Assembly: GCA_016284235.1 (NCBI GenBank)
Contig: JAEEOK010000094.1
Coordinates: 1-42,719, forward strand
DNA from: Succinivibrionaceae bacterium
GTDB lineage: Bacteria > Pseudomonadota > Gammaproteobacteria > Enterobacterales > Succinivibrionaceae
Length of the DNA: 42,719 nucleotides
Direction of reading: 5' to 3'
Shown: one piece after another, positions 40,067-42,719 of the stretch
Layout: every line of letters starts with the position of its first letter
Position numbering within the stretch: position 1 is the stretch's first letter
Notes under the pieces: model-generated
Database searches by the model: none
The model's input: only the letters and a program-made list of their open reading frames with translations
Told to the model about the DNA's origin: nothing
Made by a program: the position numbers and the translations under genes

Positions 40067-42719
40067 TCAAAGCTTTGGTTCTGCCATAAAGCTTATTATG
40101 GTTCTGTTCATAATTGCATTGTCGAAATTGTTTTCGCCAAGGGCGGTGTCCCTGAAGTCTGCTTCGAACAGATTTGCTTCCTTAAATGATGTTTTTCCGA
40201 GTTTTGAACCTGAGAAATCAGCTCTCAGCAGGTTGGCATGGAAAAAATCACTCCTTCTTATAATACATAACGTGAAAACAGCTCTGATAGATACAGTTTT
40301 TTGAAAGGACGAGTCGGATAAATCTGAACTCCTCGCATAAACATCATCGAGCACGCTTAAATCAAAGTTGTTTTTGCTGCACTGACTTTCATCCATTGTA
40401 AAAGCATTGAAGTGAACCTCTCTGAAAGAACAGTCTTCAATCGTGGATTTGTAGAATTCAATTCTTCTGTAGGTCGTTTGATCCATCTTTATTCCGTGCA
40501 GTGATGAATTATCGAATATAAACCGTTCCCCGAATGAACCAGAGAGATCACAGTTCTCAAAATTTGAGTCAGCGAAGAAGCTGTTTGTGATATTAGTCTT
40601 CTTAAATTCTGCATTTCTGCAGTCAACAAAATCTCCCGAAATATCGCTCAGTACGCCGTCATTAAAACAGGATGATTCGATTCTGCAGACGGAGAGAGTT
40701 ATATTGTTCAGTTTCGGAGATCTGCATGTTGCTTGTCTGAAGATGCAGTTCATGAATGAAGCATTGGAAATTTCGTTGTTCTCCGCCACAAAATTCTCAA
40801 ATGTGCATTCAGTGAATTCACAGTCAGTGAATTTTACTGCAATCATGTGATTGGCAGTGAATTTACAACTGGTGAATACGCATCCTGTATATTCATCCCC
40901 GTTCAGAGTGCATTCTTCAAAATTAACTTCGTCAAATTTGGAATCGGAAAATTTTCTGCCGGTTAAATCCTGGTTTCTCCATGTCCTTTTGCTGATGTAA
41001 AGAGAGGAGAAACACCGTATTTCAAGTCTGTCAAGGAACTCCAAATCCCTTTCAGAAAGATTGGCTTCCGAAATTATTTCGTCATTTGTTTTTTTGCCCA
41101 GCTTAGTCAGCTCCTCAAGGTGCTTCAGAAATTCCTTGTGTTTTTTAGTTCCGTCATCAATCTTCTGTTTCAGTATCGCCTGCTGATCATCGAATGCATC
41201 TGTCAGATTTCCTTCTATTTTGTATTCTTCAGGTATGCTTTTCAGTCTTTCTTTAACGTTCTGTTTTTGTAAATTTATTGCCTTTGTTATAAGCTCCTCG
41301 TCGGAGGCTCCCGCTGTAGCTTTTATTTCGGCGGCACTGCGGTCAAAACTTTTGTTTGCAGTATCCTTCATTTCCTGGGTTCTGCAGTAGGATAGAACCT
41401 CATTCCTCTTTTCCTCATTGATTTCCAGCGCTCTTTCCGTGAAGTTTAGTTTGCCCGGTTTCAATCCGGCCTTTTTCACTAAAACCTCGTCGTATGCCTT
41501 TACATATTCTGCCTGTGTTATATGCAAGGGCTCCGGGATCCTGAAAGGAATATACTTGTTCAGCCACATGGCTATTGTTTCATCGTTGTACAGAAGTCTG
41601 TCCCGCAGCGTTTCAAAAATGCGACCCTCCTTGTCCTGACCGAAAGGGATCATGACAATATCGGGACAGATGCCGGTCTTAATCCATTTACCTCTTTCTT
41701 CCCTGATTTTGTCGTCAGCTGCCGGCACGAAAAGAAAATCTATCTTTTTACATTCTTTTATCTGCCTAGGATCTATGAATCCTTCCGGATCAGGTATTAC
41801 CACAACATCCATCACGTGCCACAGCTCCTCTGTAAGGAACAGACCGTCAATCAGATTTCCTGCCACTATTTTGGGCGCGAATTTTTCCTTTGATTTTGCA
41901 TGCCATGATGGAATATTGCCTGGCGTGCTTCCCGGAACTGTGAAGGCGCCATCCGGATCTGCTATGCCCTTTGGATAAACTGTTACGGACGTTATCTCTC
42001 GATCATAAAATTCTGGAACGGCGATTCCTGCCGGAATTTCAAAGGTTCCGCCGCCTTCCAGTCCCCAGTCTGAGCGGTTGCAGATGAGCGGTTTCGGTAT
42101 GTAGCCAAGCAGAAAATGTTTGATGGCAAAGGTATGGATCTTTCTTTTGTCAGTACCAAGCAGACCGGTGCAATCGTGTTTATAAAGATTCTGGATGGCG
42201 TAATGCATGAGCGCCGATATCTGGCACTTGAAATTCTTTTCCTCATCCAGTATTTCACCTCTCATTATCCTCTCGAGAAACGACGACTCGCCGGCATAAG
42301 GTATGGCATCCGGAGTAAAGCCCAGCTGAGAAACTGTCTGCTTGGTGTAGTTGATGCCTTTTTTTAACTTATTCATGGCTTTGGCATCAAGCCTATCCTT
42401 GTATAGGGGAGTCGGATTCGGCAGTTTGTCAAAAATTTTATCGAAGTGATGGTGCTCCATGTAGATTTCACTGTAGCGCTTGAGCATTACCTCCCTCGAT
42501 TCTTTTTTTACGCTTTGAACCTTCTTTTTAATTGTTTGAGCAGTCTTCTCTTTGTCTCTTTTCTTTTCCTCGAGAATCTCCCTGGCTATTCCGGAATAAA
42601 AACTGTCATCAGGAATCTGCGGACTGCTGTCGTCAGAACTGTAGTCTTGATCCGCTACGGCCATGATAAGACAGAAATCGTTATCCGGCTCGAATGAAAA
42701 CAGTCCGTGCCAGCTCATG
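40067..42719 (-). CDS. DUF2169-type T6SS adaptor with pentapeptide repeats (5' partial)
   Basis: The visible part is 883 residues and the reading frame reaches the window edge. The first residues (SWHGLFSFEPDNDFCLIMAV) look like the closing part of a DUF2169 domain (typically W-x-G ... D-D-x-x-L-x-x-A) rather than a natural start, so most of that domain is probably outside. A middle region of about 500 residues includes SDWGLEGGGTFEIP and a helical, Lys/Glu-rich segment. The last 310 residues are pentapeptide repeats (for example FTDCEFTECTFENF, NLLRADFSGSKLGKTSF). DUF2169 proteins act as adaptors that stabilise DUF4150 cargo in Agrobacterium. The gene lies 10 bases upstream of vgrG. Confidence 0.75.
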   Translation of the reverse strand, partial: MSWHGLFSFEPDNDFCLIMAVADQDYSSDDSSPQIPDDSFYSGIAREILEEKKRDKEKTAQTIKKKVQSVKKESREVMLKRYSEIYMEHHHFDKIFDKLPNPTPLYKDRLDAKAMNKLKKGINYTKQTVSQLGFTPDAIPYAGESSFLERIMRGEILDEEKNFKCQISALMHYAIQNLYKHDCTGLLGTDKRKIHTFAIKHFLLGYIPKPLICNRSDWGLEGGGTFEIPAGIAVPEFYDREITSVTVYPKGIADPDGAFTVPGSTPGNIPSWHAKSKEKFAPKIVAGNLIDGLFLTEELWHVMDVVVIPDPEGFIDPRQIKECKKIDFLFVPAADDKIREERGKWIKTGICPDIVMIPFGQDKEGRIFETLRDRLLYNDETIAMWLNKYIPFRIPEPLHITQAEYVKAYDEVLVKKAGLKPGKLNFTERALEINEEKRNEVLSYCRTQEMKDTANKSFDRSAAEIKATAGASDEELITKAINLQKQNVKERLKSIPEEYKIEGNLTDAFDDQQAILKQKIDDGTKKHKEFLKHLEELTKLGKKTNDEIISEANLSERDLEFLDRLEIRCFSSLYISKRTWRNQDLTGRKFSDSKFDEVNFEECTLNGDEYTGCVFTSCKFTANHMIAVKFTDCEFTECTFENFVAENNEISNASFMNCIFRQATCRSPKLNNITLSVCRIESSCFNDGVLSDISGDFVDCRNAEFKKTNITNSFFADSNFENCDLSGSFGERFIFDNSSLHGIKMDQTTYRRIEFYKSTIEDCSFREVHFNAFTMDESQCSKNNFDLSVLDDVYARSSDLSDSSFQKTVSIRAVFTLCIIRRSDFFHANLLRADFSGSKLGKTSFKEANLFEADFRDTALGENNFDNAIMNRTIISFMAEPKL

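Overview
This window looks like chromosomal DNA from an AT-rich, probably anaerobic gammaproteobacterium close to the Aeromonadales, and Succinivibrionaceae is my best guess. The evidence is the long (class II) IlvC, the E. coli-like Rep, SpoT, PldB, TcdA, DarP and PotF, a DUF3334 protein of the type seen in Vibrio/Shewanella relatives, and a DcuB-type anaerobic C4-dicarboxylate transporter. The placement is inferred from remembered family sequences; no search was run.

Layout. 1-6.5 kb, minus strand: a periplasmic rhodanese, the ribosome-assembly factor DarP, an unknown membrane protein, dcuB, a class I aminotransferase and ilvC. 6.8-10.4 kb, plus strand: pgi, an HDOD-domain protein and a GuaD/TadA-like deaminase. 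10.4-17.0 kb, minus strand: tRNA-Arg(CCG), then (read from the promoter end) spoT-pldB-tadA-tcdA-rep, five genes in which each neighbour overlaps the next, so very likely one translationally coupled operon. A 1.2 kb AT-rich gap with paired repeats separates this divergently from crcB-polA (18.2-21.4 kb, plus). 21.4-23.1 kb is mostly non-coding and holds a probable decayed IS200/IS605-type element and a small gene for a very acidic protein. 23.2-30.4 kb holds a COG0523 metal GTPase, a secreted His-rich EF-hand protein, two small or uncharacterised proteins (DUF1418-like, DUF3334), an orphan PotF-like polyamine-binding protein, an Fsr-like MFS exporter (minus strand) and engB.

30.6-42.7 kb, minus strand and running off the right edge, is a type VI secretion (T6SS) tip/cargo module. 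In order of transcription it contains a DUF2169-type adaptor with pentapeptide repeats (5' end outside the window), VgrG, a second pentapeptide-repeat protein, a DUF4150 PAAR-like spike, three consecutive proteins of 894, 274 and 353 aa that I do not recognise, and two tandem DUF3540 proteins. The three unknown proteins share a weak N-terminal motif and beta-strand-rich, VgrG/gp5-tail-like C-termini. They are the best candidates for an undescribed system here. No sheath, baseplate or membrane T6SS genes lie inside the window.

Two housekeeping enzymes show lost activities. SpoT keeps its HD ppGpp-hydrolase residues but has substitutions in the ppGpp-synthetase motif. PolA keeps all polymerase motifs and the 5'-nuclease but lacks the acidic residues of the 3'-5' proofreading exonuclease. 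Clear intrinsic terminators follow ilvC, dcuB, the COG0523 gene, the EF-hand gene, potF and engB.
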